Source of the DNA: Amycolatopsis keratiniphila subsp. keratiniphila
GTDB taxonomy: Bacteria > Actinomycetota > Actinomycetes > Mycobacteriales > Pseudonocardiaceae
Length of the DNA stretch: 64,000 nt
Assembly: GCF_001620365.2 (NCBI RefSeq)
Contig: NZ_LQMT02000014.1
Coordinates: forward strand, 236,521 to 300,520
Reading direction: 5' to 3'
In this document: piece by piece, positions 31,888 to 40,326 of the stretch
Numbering within the stretch: position 1 is the first letter of the stretch
Layout of the letters: each line of letters begins with the position of its first letter
Program-made: the position numbers and the translations under genes
Notes under the pieces: model-generated
What the model was told of the DNA's origin: nothing
Database searches by the model: none
The model's input: only the letters and a program-made list of their open reading frames with translations

Positions 31888-32754
31888 TTACTCGGGCAGG
31901 GTGTCGGTCCATTCGGCGTCGACCCTGGCGCCGGCGGGGTCGGCCACCTTGTGCACCGCCCCGTCCATGGCGACGAAGATCGACGTCCCGTTCACCCGGC
32001 CGGTCGCCGGATCGACGACGAGCCGCTCGCCCGTCGGCAGCCGCAAGCCTTGCCCGCCCGGCACCGTGCCGAGGTTTTCGACACCTGGATATTCGGCGAT
32101 CGCGCGCAAGGCCGTGGCCCGGACCCCCGGCGTGGCCGGCAGGGTGGACACCAGTGAGATCAACGACTGGAAGCCGGCTTGTTCCCGGTCGCTAGCGGTG
32201 AGCTCACCCGCGCTCGTCCTGACGTCGCTGCGCTCGAGCGCATCGGCGATCCAGGCCTTCAACCCGCCCGGGTCCGTCGGCAGGGCACGCAACTGCTCGA
32301 GGGTCAGATCGACGGCGACCAGTGAGAACGGGGTGGCCGAAAGCGCCTTCAGCGACATGACCTTGCCTCCCGTCTTCGCTCCCCGCATCCACGATCGACC
32401 GTCCGGCTTGATCCAGTACTCATACTCGTCCGCCCCGCTCACCTTCACGTGCCAATACGTGCCGGCCCCTTCAGGGGAACGCTCAGCGGCGGTGGCGGCG
32501 GCGAGCAGGACCTCCTGCCCCGTGACCGTCCGCACCGGCGGACCGTCGACCGGTGCGGCCGGCATGGCCGCGATCGCGACGGCGGCAGCGGCCGCCGCCG
32601 CGAGCCCGGCCCCCGCGATCAGCCATCCGCTCCTCCGCCCGGAGGCGCGGCCACCGCGGATCCGGTTCTGAAGCCGGTGACGGCTGCGGTCGATCACGTC
32701 CTGGGACGGCTCGTCCGGGGTCATCGCGGCGCGCAGCGTCTGCAGGTCATTCAT
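31888..32754 (-). CDS. CU044_5270-type membrane protein linked to an ECF sigma factor
   Basis: A 288-residue protein: a short cytoplasmic N-terminus (about 45 residues), one membrane segment (GWLIAGAGLAAAAAAAVAIAAM, in part GWLIAGAGLAA), and an extracytoplasmic domain with VLLAAATAAERSPEGAGTYW, WIKPDGRSWM and ATPGVRATALRAIAEYPGV. This layout defines the CU044_5270 family, nearly always encoded directly after an ECF sigma factor in actinobacteria. Its start overlaps the sigma gene by 8 nt. It probably serves as the sensor or anti-sigma partner, but lacks a classical zinc anti-sigma motif. Confidence 0.85.
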   Translation of the reverse strand: MNDLQTLRAAMTPDEPSQDVIDRSRHRLQNRIRGGRASGRRSGWLIAGAGLAAAAAAAVAIAAMPAAPVDGPPVRTVTGQEVLLAAATAAERSPEGAGTYWHVKVSGADEYEYWIKPDGRSWMRGAKTGGKVMSLKALSATPFSLVAVDLTLEQLRALPTDPGGLKAWIADALERSDVRTSAGELTASDREQAGFQSLISLVSTLPATPGVRATALRAIAEYPGVENLGTVPGGQGLRLPTGERLVVDPATGRVNGTSIFVAMDGAVHKVADPAGARVDAEWTDTLPE

Positions 32755-33319
32755 CGAGTGCCTCCGGAGTGAGGATGAAGTTGAGCTTCTTGCGTGCACG
32801 GTTGAGCCGGGAACCCACCGTGCCGGAGGAGATACCGAGCGCCGCGGCCACTTCCTCGTACCCGAGCTGGCCGAGCGCCACGAGCAGCAACACGTCCCGT
32901 TCCCCGGCGGACAGCCGCGACAGCGCGTTCGCGAGCCGAGGAAGCAGCATTCGGGCGGCCACCGACGCGACCACCCTGCTCTCGTGCCCCTCGACCGCCG
33001 GCGCGACGCTCACCCGTGCCAGCGCCCGATAGTGGCGAGCCTCCTTGCGACGGTGCCTGGCCACCAGATTCGTGGCGATGCCGAACAGCCAGACCCGCAC
33101 CTCACCGCGTTCGGGGTCGAACGTGTCGCGCCGGTCGAACGCGACGAGGAACGTCTCCGCGGCGATGTCCTCCGCGGTCTGTGCGTCCAACCGTCCGGCC
33201 ACATACCGGTAGATGGCCGCGAAGTAGCGGTCGTGCACTTCGGTGAACAATTCCGGGTCCTGCGGCAACCGGGCGGCCAGGTCGGCGTCGGTCACCTGCT
33301 CACCCGTTCCCGCTGTCAT
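32747..33319 (-). CDS. ECF-type RNA polymerase sigma factor
   Basis: A 190-residue ECF sigma factor: region 2 (YFAAIYRYVAGRL, TAEDIAAETFLVAF, VRVWLFGIATNLVARHRR) and region 4 (LSAGERDVLLLVALGQLGYEEVA, with the helix-turn-helix through GTVGSRLNRARKKL). Followed by the CU044_5270 partner in an overlapping arrangement. Upstream lies a 238-bp gap to the divergent 33558 gene; I could not identify a self-recognised promoter there. Confidence 0.92.
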   Translation of the reverse strand: MTAGTGEQVTDADLAARLPQDPELFTEVHDRYFAAIYRYVAGRLDAQTAEDIAAETFLVAFDRRDTFDPERGEVRVWLFGIATNLVARHRRKEARHYRALARVSVAPAVEGHESRVVASVAARMLLPRLANALSRLSAGERDVLLLVALGQLGYEEVAAALGISSGTVGSRLNRARKKLNFILTPEALDE

Positions 33320-33557
33320 ATACCCGCCTCTGACATGTGGTTCCTTCCCGTCGACGGTCGGCTTTCACCACCACTTCGCCGACGGCCGGTTTCTTCTTCC
33401 CGCCCGGCGAAGGCTCGTTCGCCGGGCAGGAGGCAAATCGTCGAGGTTGTCCCGGACGTGGCCTTGTTCCGGCATCGGCAGCGCCGCCACGCGGCCTGAC
33501 CGCTCGATGCGGCAATTCCGGTTGTCGTCTCAGCGCCCGAAACGCCATGCTGCGACC

Positions 33558-33974
33558 ATGATCCAGGCACGGATCGGCTCCGGCCACGAATTCCTGCGGC
33601 TGACTGCCGATGTCGCCGAGAACGGTCCACCAGAGTCCTTGCTGGCCGAGCTGCGACTCCACGGCTTGTCAGCGTCGGTTCAGGTCGTGCACCACTATGC
33701 GACCGGGTTCGCCGATCTCGCGGAGTTCTTCCAGCGGCACGTGGACGACTGGCGTGGATGGGACGGAGTCCGAACCTGGGAGTCGCTCGAAAGGGACCTG
33801 AGAATCGACGCGTCCCACCAGTACGGCCACGTGCAGCTACGGGTCACCATCCAGAGGTTTCAACCCGACTGGGGAAACGAAGGCTGGACCGCGACCGGTG
33901 ACTTGACGATCGAACCCGGTGAGCAGCTGTCGCAGATCGCCCAAGAGGTCAAGGCGCTGGCGACCGGCTCATGA
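33558..33974 (+). CDS. DUF6228-like small protein
   Basis: A 138-residue soluble protein. The DLAEFFQRHVDDWRGWDG and TWESLERDLRIDASH words together with a GHVQLRVTI strand resemble the actinobacterial DUF6228 family (function unknown); the assignment is from memory. ATG 33558 is the only sensible start; the frame to 33243 is shadow. Not obviously in an operon. Confidence 0.65.
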   Translation: MIQARIGSGHEFLRLTADVAENGPPESLLAELRLHGLSASVQVVHHYATGFADLAEFFQRHVDDWRGWDGVRTWESLERDLRIDASHQYGHVQLRVTIQRFQPDWGNEGWTATGDLTIEPGEQLSQIAQEVKALATGS

Positions 33975-33993
33975 CAGTTCCCGTCACCTGTGC

Positions 33994-34452
33994 TCAGAGC
34001 CGACGCCCTGTGGCCGCTTCCCACCATTCGGCGTGCCAGGTCTCCTGTTCCGCGACACTCACGATCTGGTCGAGCTCCGCATCGGCCAGCGTATCGACGA
34101 GGTCGGCTTCCGAAGTCTTCTCGCCGGTGCGCATGACGTAGATCTGCATACCGCCGCCCATGTCCCTGCACATCCCGCTCGGGTACGTGTCGCGGCGGGC
34201 GCCCTGAACGGCGATCGCCCAACCCCCGGGTTCCAGCTGACGACGCAGCCGGGCGAGTGACTCGAACATGTCCATGGCGGTGGCCGTAAACCGGTCACCG
34301 TCGAGAAAGAGCTCGATCCGATAGAGCGGCCTCGGCCCGTCGTAGCCGTCTAGCCAGCCCCGCAGCCGCACTCGTCGCGTGTCGCCGGCCCGCGCCACCG
34401 ACACTTCTCGGTCTTCCAGCAGCCTCGGGTAATCGCTCACCCTCCCATTCAA
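33994..34452 (-). CDS. Hypothetical protein
   Basis: About 150 residues, soluble, with no signal sequence. Recognisable stretches are LYRIELFLDGDRFTA, FESLARLRRQLEPGGW and GARRDTYPSGMCRDMGGGM, suggestive of an alpha/beta domain. The C-terminus is acidic with tryptophans. The start is uncertain: TTG 34452 or GTG 34440, neither with a good ribosome binding site. I do not recognise a family. Confidence 0.55.
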   Translation of the reverse strand: MNGRVSDYPRLLEDREVSVARAGDTRRVRLRGWLDGYDGPRPLYRIELFLDGDRFTATAMDMFESLARLRRQLEPGGWAIAVQGARRDTYPSGMCRDMGGGMQIYVMRTGEKTSEADLVDTLADAELDQIVSVAEQETWHAEWWEAATGRRL

Positions 34453-34546
34453 TCAGCCGCGGCGGCGATCGTGTTTCAGTCTGGGCGAACAGCCATGACT
34501 GGCCCGTTCACTCTCCGCGCAAATCCGATCACGATCTCAGCTCGAT

Positions 34547-34569
34547 TCGAACGTGAGTTCGAGTATGAT
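34547..34569 (+). promoter_or_regulatory. LexA (SOS) box and -10 of the HNH nuclease gene
   Basis: TCGAAC-GTGA-GTTCGA (34547-34562) matches the actinobacterial LexA consensus TCGAAC-N4-GTTCGA exactly and is followed at once by a TATGAT -10 box (34564-34569). Transcription would start near the ATG at 34577. The operator lies where the promoter spacer must be, which is the classical repressed arrangement. Confidence 0.85.
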
Positions 34570-34576
34570 CATGGGC

Positions 34577-35758
34577 ATGACCACAACTCTCGCTTATAAC
34601 CCGAAAGCCGCTCGCTTTCTTGACGCCGCGTTCGACGAAGAGCTTTCCCTTCGGCGGACGCAGGGACGTCAGGTGCGGGCGTTAGCCGACTTCGCCGCTC
34701 GCGGCGGGTCCCGAAGATCCGTGACCGAGGAGGTCGCCTTGCGCTTCTCGGTCACCCGCAATCACGCGTTCCTGCTCGTCGAGACTTCCTGCGCACTGGT
34801 CGCCCGCCTGCCGAACACGCTGGCGGCGTTGGAACGTGGTGATATCGACCTGTACAAGGCTTCCAAGGTCATGCAGCTGACACGAGAAGTGTCGGACGAA
34901 GTCGCGGCACAGGTCGACGCTTGGATGGCAAAGCGTTTCGCCGACCGTGATCCTGGAGCGATCCGGGGTTCGGTGAGACACGCCGTGCAGAAATTCGATC
35001 CCGACGGCTATCGCGAACGAGCCGCCAGGAAACGCGCGTTGCGCCATATCTCGTTGGCACACGACGACGAGACCATGTCCACACTCTCCGGCCATCTTCC
35101 CACGGAAGTCGCCAGTTCCATCTACGCCTCGATGAGCCGCGCCGCGCGATCCCGGCGGAACAAGGACAAATCCCGGACGCTCGACCAGCATCGCGCCGAT
35201 ATCTTCGCCGAACGACTGCTGGCCGAGAACGGCCGGGGCAAGCCGCGAGCGCACATCCATGTCTATGTCGACTTCTTGACACTCGTCGGCGCGCGCGACG
35301 ATCCCGCGACACTTGCCGGGTACGGCCCCATCCCCGACTGGCTGGTCCGCGAAATCGCCTCCGGCCCCGGGTCGACCTGGTCCCGGCTGATCACCGACTC
35401 CGCCACAGGCCAATTGCTCGAAGCCGGCGGTAACAAGTATCGGTCACCGGCCTCCTTGGCCCGATTGATCAAGGCGAGGGATCGCGAGTGCACACAACCG
35501 GGCTGCCATCTGCCGGCCGAGATCTCCGAGATCGACCACATCGTCGCCCGGGCTCGCAACGGAAAGACCAATCATCACAACTGTCACATCCACTGCAAGA
35601 ACCACAACCTGCTCAAAGAAGAACCCGGGTGGTCGGCGGTGCCCACCGGCGACGGCGGCATGATCATCACCACGCCGAGCGGTCATACCTATGAGACGGC
35701 GCCAGAGCCCTTCCACGAACCGCGCGCAGGACTCGAGGACGACGAACCTCAGGCCTGA
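34577..35758 (+). CDS. DUF222/HNH endonuclease, SOS-controlled
   Basis: A 393-residue protein of the REP13E12/DUF222 family: a helical N-terminal DUF222 domain (residues about 20-300, including a VALRFSVTRNHAFLLVE region), then an HNH nuclease domain with CTQPGCHLP, EIDHIVARARNGKT, NCHIHCKNHNLLKEEPGW. The Cys/His zinc ligands and the catalytic H of IDH are present. Homologues in mycobacteria are DNA-damage-inducible, and a perfect LexA box precedes this copy. ATG 34577 was chosen as a probable leaderless start; ATGs at 34565 and 34571 are in frame. The target site is unknown. Confidence 0.88.
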   Translation: MTTTLAYNPKAARFLDAAFDEELSLRRTQGRQVRALADFAARGGSRRSVTEEVALRFSVTRNHAFLLVETSCALVARLPNTLAALERGDIDLYKASKVMQLTREVSDEVAAQVDAWMAKRFADRDPGAIRGSVRHAVQKFDPDGYRERAARKRALRHISLAHDDETMSTLSGHLPTEVASSIYASMSRAARSRRNKDKSRTLDQHRADIFAERLLAENGRGKPRAHIHVYVDFLTLVGARDDPATLAGYGPIPDWLVREIASGPGSTWSRLITDSATGQLLEAGGNKYRSPASLARLIKARDRECTQPGCHLPAEISEIDHIVARARNGKTNHHNCHIHCKNHNLLKEEPGWSAVPTGDGGMIITTPSGHTYETAPEPFHEPRAGLEDDEPQA

Positions 35759-35831
35759 GCACGGAAACGGATGGCTGCGGAGGTTCCCCACAGACCCGTT
35801 CGAGGACTTCGGCACTCGATGACAACGAAAA

Positions 35832-37010
35832 TCAAGCCTGTGTTCGCCGAGCCTGTTTCCCCAGAGCCTTCAAGGCCGCCCTGACCACCCGACGGGAAGG
35901 ATCCTCAAGCATCGACCGCACCGAATCGACCGGAACGGCGTCCAGAATCCGAAGTGCTCCAACGGCTTGCGCCCGCACCCTGGCCGCGGGGTGGCTCAGC
36001 AACGGATACAGCAGCCGCCCGTCTTCTTGCCGCCCCGACTCGGCAAGTCCCGCGATGGCGCCCAAGGAAGGGTTCGCAACGGAAACTGCCGACCGGTACC
36101 AGTCGACGGCGTCGACGCCCGTACGCCGGGCAGCATCCCGTGCAAGCGCACGGATCAGCGTGGAACGGTCGTCCAGCAGACCGGCGATTTCGTTCCAGTG
36201 GCCGAGACGAGCGAGTCCGGTCAGTGCGCTGATCCGTACCTCTCCGTGTCGGCAGGTGGCCAGCTTGCGCAGGATGTCCACACGGCCGGTCCACACGGCC
36301 TCGCGGGTGGCGGCCTCACCGGCCCGGGCACGAAGACTCTTGTCGGAATTCGCCAGGGCAACCCGGACCATCTCGTCGAGTTTGAGATCGCCACGCCGGG
36401 TTCTGACCTCGAACGCGAACCTCGGCACCGCGGAGGTCACCGAGCGCATCAACTGGTCGAGCACCGCCACGGGAGCGTCGTAAGCAGCCGCGTACAACTG
36501 TTGCACGCCGAAGCCCCCGCGACGACGGCGCCTCAGGTGAAGCATCGTTTCGGCGGCTGGCCGCAAATACGTCGCCGGATCGTCGTGGAGCAGCCGGACG
36601 ACACCCATGCGGGCGACATCACGGACCGGAGACGCCCAATCCGTCATGCGCACCAGCAGAAACGGAAGCATCTCCGGACGCGGGCTCGCCAGCATCTTCG
36701 TGATCGCGAACTCCCGGACCCGACCGTTACCGTGTGAAGCGGCGATCGCCGTGGTCAACGGTCCGGCTCCACGTCCCGTGAGTCGTAGACCGACGTCGAC
36801 CAAGGCCCGCTGAGACCGGCAATACACGTCGAGAGTCGTGACGAGCGCCGGTGTCTCGGTGATCGTCTCGAAGGCGGCCTTGATTTCGGCGGCGTCGCCG
36901 GACTTGTCGACGCGCATGAGCGCATCGACGAGTACGCCGACGCGATGTCCCCTGCTCTCCAGCGTTTCCTGGAGTGCCTCGGCCACGGACTTCCTTCTCT
37001 CGAAGATCAC
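35832..37010 (-). CDS. HEAT-repeat protein of unknown role
   Basis: About 392 residues made of helical HEAT-type repeats (for example FLLVRMTDWASPVRDVARMGV, in part TDWASPVRDVARMG; LLSHPAARVRAQAVGALRIL; LEDPSRRVVRAALKALGK). No signal or membrane segment. Such proteins act as scaffolds or peptide binders; nothing identifies the partner. The start is uncertain: GTG 37010 is chosen, with a later in-frame GTG (36989) after AGAAGGAAG also possible. The frame to 37196 overlaps the divergent peptidase gene and is rejected. Confidence 0.7.
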   Translation of the reverse strand: MIFERRKSVAEALQETLESRGHRVGVLVDALMRVDKSGDAAEIKAAFETITETPALVTTLDVYCRSQRALVDVGLRLTGRGAGPLTTAIAASHGNGRVREFAITKMLASPRPEMLPFLLVRMTDWASPVRDVARMGVVRLLHDDPATYLRPAAETMLHLRRRRRGGFGVQQLYAAAYDAPVAVLDQLMRSVTSAVPRFAFEVRTRRGDLKLDEMVRVALANSDKSLRARAGEAATREAVWTGRVDILRKLATCRHGEVRISALTGLARLGHWNEIAGLLDDRSTLIRALARDAARRTGVDAVDWYRSAVSVANPSLGAIAGLAESGRQEDGRLLYPLLSHPAARVRAQAVGALRILDAVPVDSVRSMLEDPSRRVVRAALKALGKQARRTQA

Positions 37011-37096
37011 CCGGCGATCTTCCCCGATCCGCCGCCCACCGCGCTCATCCTTTTCGCGGGTAGACGCCCGACCACAAGGCGCGTAGGAACGAGAGA

Positions 37097-38536
37097 ATGG
37101 CTGAGGAAAGGTCCAGACGAGTTTTCCTGTCCACGTCGGCCGCGCTCTCGGCGGCCGCCCTGTCATCAACGGCACTGTCATCAACGGCACTCGCACCGAC
37201 CGCCGGCGCCGAGGTCCCGGCCGACGCCGAAAAACCAGGCGAACGACTCACCCCACAACGCCCCGGCGCGGAACTCCGGGCGATTCTCCGGGAGATAGAC
37301 GAACACCGCATCGAGGCCACCGTACGCAGGCTCGCGGCTTTCGGAACCCGGCACACGTTGTCCTCGCAGACCGACCCCGCCCGGGGGATCGGCGCCGCCC
37401 GCGACTGGATCCTCGCGGAGATGACGAAATCCGCGGAGCGATCGGGCGGCCGGATGACGGTCCAGGCACAGTCGTATCTGCAACAGCCCGCGCCGCCCCG
37501 GATCCCGGTCGCGACCACCATCACCAACGTCGTCGCCACCCTGCGCGGCTCCACCACCCCGGAACGGGTCTACGTCGTGTCAGGCCACTACGACTCGCGT
37601 TGTTCGGATCCACTCGACGCGACGAAGGACGCGCCGGGCGCCGACGACGACGCCTCCGGGGTAGCGGTCGCGTTGGAGCTCGCCCGGGTGCTCGCCACTC
37701 GCCGTCCGGCCGCGACCATCGTGTTCGCCGCGGTCGCCGGTGAGGAACAGGGCCTGTTCGGCGCACGGCATATGGCCACGCTGTTCAAGGCGGCGGGCAC
37801 GAAAGTGCAGGCGATGTTCACCAACGACATCGTCGGTTCGAGCCGGGCCGACGACGGGACGCGAGACCCGCGCACGATCCGGTTGTTCGCCGAGGGCGTG
37901 CCGACATCGGAAACCCCGGCGCAGGCCGACATCCGGCGCGCGGTCGGCGGGGAAAACGATTCGCCCTCCCGTCAGCTGGCGCGGTTCGTGCGCTCGGTCG
38001 CGGAGAACGAAGCGACCGGCATGACCGTACGGGTCATCCACCGGCGCGACCGCTACCTCCGCGGCGGCGACCACATCCCCTTCCTGGAGCAGGGATTTCC
38101 AGCAGCGCGGTTCACCGAACCGCATGAGGACTACGCCCATCAGCACCAGGACGTCCGGGTGGAGAACGGCAAGCAATTCGGCGATCTGCCCCAGTTCTGC
38201 GATTTCCCGTTCATCGCCAGGGTCGCGCGGGTGAACGCCGCGACGATGTGGTCGCTGGCGACCGCGCCCGGTACCCCCGAAGACGTCAGGATCCGGACGA
38301 ACCGGCTGACGAACGAGACGGATCTGGTGTGGCGGCGCGGGACAGACCCGGACCTCGCCGGTTACGAGGTCGTCTGGCGGGAGACGACGGCGGCCGACTG
38401 GACGCACGTCGTCAGGGTCGGCGACACGACCGAGGCTAAGGTGGATCTGTCGAAGGACAACGTGTTCTTCGGTGTCCGCGCGGTCGGGAAGAACGGCCAC
38501 CGCGGTCCGGTCGCGTTTCCGACGCCCTTGAGTTGA
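37097..38536 (+). CDS. Secreted M28 zinc aminopeptidase with fibronectin-III-like tail
   Basis: An exported metallopeptidase of 479 residues. The N-terminus has a twin-arginine signal (SRRVFLS) followed by an Ala/Ser-rich stretch. The M28 core shows VVSGHYDSRC (first zinc His), GADDDASGVAVALELARVL (bridging Asp), VAGEEQGLFGARHMA (catalytic Glu-Glu), FTNDIVGSS and HEDYAHQHQD (last His). After about residue 395 comes a beta-sandwich like fibronectin type III (DLVWRRGTDPDLAGYEVVWRE, in part DLAGYEVVWRE). The M28 family cleaves N-terminal residues from peptides. Single gene; divergent from the HEAT-repeat gene. Confidence 0.88.
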   Translation: MAEERSRRVFLSTSAALSAAALSSTALSSTALAPTAGAEVPADAEKPGERLTPQRPGAELRAILREIDEHRIEATVRRLAAFGTRHTLSSQTDPARGIGAARDWILAEMTKSAERSGGRMTVQAQSYLQQPAPPRIPVATTITNVVATLRGSTTPERVYVVSGHYDSRCSDPLDATKDAPGADDDASGVAVALELARVLATRRPAATIVFAAVAGEEQGLFGARHMATLFKAAGTKVQAMFTNDIVGSSRADDGTRDPRTIRLFAEGVPTSETPAQADIRRAVGGENDSPSRQLARFVRSVAENEATGMTVRVIHRRDRYLRGGDHIPFLEQGFPAARFTEPHEDYAHQHQDVRVENGKQFGDLPQFCDFPFIARVARVNAATMWSLATAPGTPEDVRIRTNRLTNETDLVWRRGTDPDLAGYEVVWRETTAADWTHVVRVGDTTEAKVDLSKDNVFFGVRAVGKNGHRGPVAFPTPLS

Positions 38537-38557
38537 GGTCGCTGAGCTGATGCCACG

Positions 38558-39166
38558 ATGACGGTCACCCCCGGCGACCTCGACGCCGCGATCACGAGCG
38601 TGGTCGGCGAACTGCGCCAGGCGTCGGGCCGTGACTGGTCGGCGGCGCCGGGCACCGGCGAGCTGAACGCCTGGCGCACGGCCGAACACCTCGGCGACTG
38701 CCTCATCTCCTACGCGGGCCTGCTGATCGCGCGGCCGTCGACACCGCGTTTCGTCTGCTTCGAATCCGTCGCCGACAAGGACGCGACTCCGTCGGAGATG
38801 CTGGAGTTCGTCACGGTCGCCGGCGGCATCCTGGGCGCCACGCTCCGCACGGTGGCCCCGGACGTCCGCGCGTACCACCCGAGCGGTCGCGCCGACCTCG
38901 AAGGTTTCGCCGGGATGGGCTGTGTCGAAGTCCTCGTCCACGGCGAGGACATGGCCAGAGGCCTCCAAGTCACGCTCGATCCGCCGCGCGACGTCTGTTC
39001 GCGCGTGCTCGCGCGGATGTTCCCGGAAGTGGACGTCGCCGGCGTCGATCCCTGGACGGCGTTGCTGTGGGCGACGGACCGCGTGGAGCTACCGGGGCGG
39101 CCGTCGCGGGCCGGGTGGCAATGGCGGGGCGCCCCGCTCGACGATCCACCGTTCAGCGAGGCCTGA
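38558..39166 (+). CDS. Mycothiol-dependent maleylpyruvate isomerase-like (DinB-fold) protein
   Basis: A 202-residue four-helix protein of the MDMPI/DinB-2 superfamily common in actinobacteria, whose members bind a metal and often use mycothiol. The AWRTAEHLGDCLISYA helix carries the first histidine, and CVEVLVHGEDMARGL the later His motif. The C-terminal region (WTALLWATDRVELPG) is typical. The cellular substrate is unknown. Its 3' end overlaps the convergent methyltransferase gene by 14 nt. Confidence 0.75.
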   Translation: MTVTPGDLDAAITSVVGELRQASGRDWSAAPGTGELNAWRTAEHLGDCLISYAGLLIARPSTPRFVCFESVADKDATPSEMLEFVTVAGGILGATLRTVAPDVRAYHPSGRADLEGFAGMGCVEVLVHGEDMARGLQVTLDPPRDVCSRVLARMFPEVDVAGVDPWTALLWATDRVELPGRPSRAGWQWRGAPLDDPPFSEA

Positions 39167-39851
39167 AGGCCACCACAGCGGCTTGGGCGCCGTCCCGCCA
39201 CGCCACGGCGGGCTCGCCGACCGGCCAGGCCTTCAAGGCCCGCAGATGCCACGCGGCGGGCGGATGCCATTCCGCCGAAGACGAATCGCCGAACAGCCGG
39301 GCCCGTTCCACCACGGCCGGGCCCAGCACCGGATCCGCCGCGACCTGGTCCCACCAAGCGTCCCAGGAGCCGTCGTCACTCGCGGACGCCACGGCTTCCG
39401 TCTCCGGCATGTCGTCCACATTGGCCACGAATCCGCCCGCCCGCACCAGCCCGGCGAGTTCGGCGTACAACGCGGTCAACCGGTCCGGCGGCAGGTAGTG
39501 CAACGCCATGATCGCCAGAACGGCGTCGTAGCCGCTGTGCGGCAGCAAGCCGGTCCAGCCGGGATCACGCAGATCGGCCCGGACCACCTCCACCGAGGAC
39601 GGCAGCGACGCGCCGGCGATCGCCAGCATCACCGGGTCGAGATCGACCAGCGTGACCTCCGCCTCGGGAAAACGCGCGAGCAGACGGGAACAGAGAGTGC
39701 CCGTGCCGCCACCCACGTCCAGAACCCGCGGCGCCCGGCCGTCGCAGCGCGCCGCGATCAGGTCGATCACCCGCTCGATCGCCTGCTCACGGCCCGGCTG
39801 ATACCTCGCCATGAGGCGTTCCCAGCTGTCGTTCCAGTCCCCAGTAGTCAT
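39153..39851 (-). CDS. SAM-dependent methyltransferase (class I)
   Basis: A 232-residue Rossmann-fold methyltransferase: motif I VLDVGGGTGTLCSRLL (about residues 41-56), acidic motif II VTLVDLDPVML, and the DAVLAIMALHYLPPDRL motif IV. The N-terminal WERLMARYQPGREQ is typical of UbiE-like small-molecule methyltransferases. The ATG at 39851 is only 9 bp from a metalloregulator-like operator, suggesting metal-responsive expression, perhaps with a leaderless transcript. Substrate unknown. Confidence 0.85.
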   Translation of the reverse strand: MTTGDWNDSWERLMARYQPGREQAIERVIDLIAARCDGRAPRVLDVGGGTGTLCSRLLARFPEAEVTLVDLDPVMLAIAGASLPSSVEVVRADLRDPGWTGLLPHSGYDAVLAIMALHYLPPDRLTALYAELAGLVRAGGFVANVDDMPETEAVASASDDGSWDAWWDQVAADPVLGPAVVERARLFGDSSSAEWHPPAAWHLRALKAWPVGEPAVAWRDGAQAAVVAFRPR

Positions 39852-39859
39852 ATCAGTAA

Positions 39860-39874
39860 TGATAATCGATATCA
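39860..39874. promoter_or_regulatory. Zur/Fur-like operator before the methyltransferase gene
   Basis: TGATAATCGATATCA is an inverted repeat (TGATA-N5-TATCA) within a markedly AT-rich patch. It resembles actinobacterial Zur and Fur boxes (TGATAAT-type words). It lies 9 bp upstream of the methyltransferase ATG. The identity of the regulator is inference. Confidence 0.5.
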
Positions 39875-39987
39875 CTTAGTAAGCGCTGTGTCGCGAAGCG
39901 TCTCCAGGCAGTAGCCGAGGTGCGGCCGATCGGCGCAACTTGGCTACTGACGCGTTTGCCGCCACGAAGGCCGGGAACTTTTCCAGT

Positions 39988-40281
39988 ATGTCCAGATGGC
40001 GAACCACCAGTAGGAGCAACACCGCCGTGCGCGTCATCACCGGCATCGGCGCGCTGTTCGCTTTCATCGAGCTGCTGTACATGGTGATGGTGCTCGCGGG
40101 AGCCAACGCGGGCAACGGCTTCTTCATCTTCATCCAGGCGCTGGCCAGGCCGCTGGCGTTGTTCTGGCCGGGCCTCTTCCCGGTGAGTGACCCGAATCTC
40201 GCGGTCATCCTCGACTACGGCCTGGCCGCGGCGTTCTGGGTGATCCTGGCGGGCGTGATCGCCCGTTTCGCGGCCCGCTGA
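39988..40281 (+). CDS. Small two- to three-helix membrane protein
   Basis: A 97-residue protein with a short basic N-terminus (SRWRTTSRSNT) and hydrophobic segments around 15-38 (ITGIGALFAFIELLYMVMVL), 45-60 and 70-92. No recognised family. ATG 39988 was chosen; the frame reaches 39940 upstream. It is probably an accessory or structural membrane protein. Confidence 0.6.
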   Translation: MSRWRTTSRSNTAVRVITGIGALFAFIELLYMVMVLAGANAGNGFFIFIQALARPLALFWPGLFPVSDPNLAVILDYGLAAAFWVILAGVIARFAAR

Positions 40282-40326
40282 CCCCCTGCGGCGGCGATCG
40301 GCGTCCCGTTCGGCGACACTGGACGG

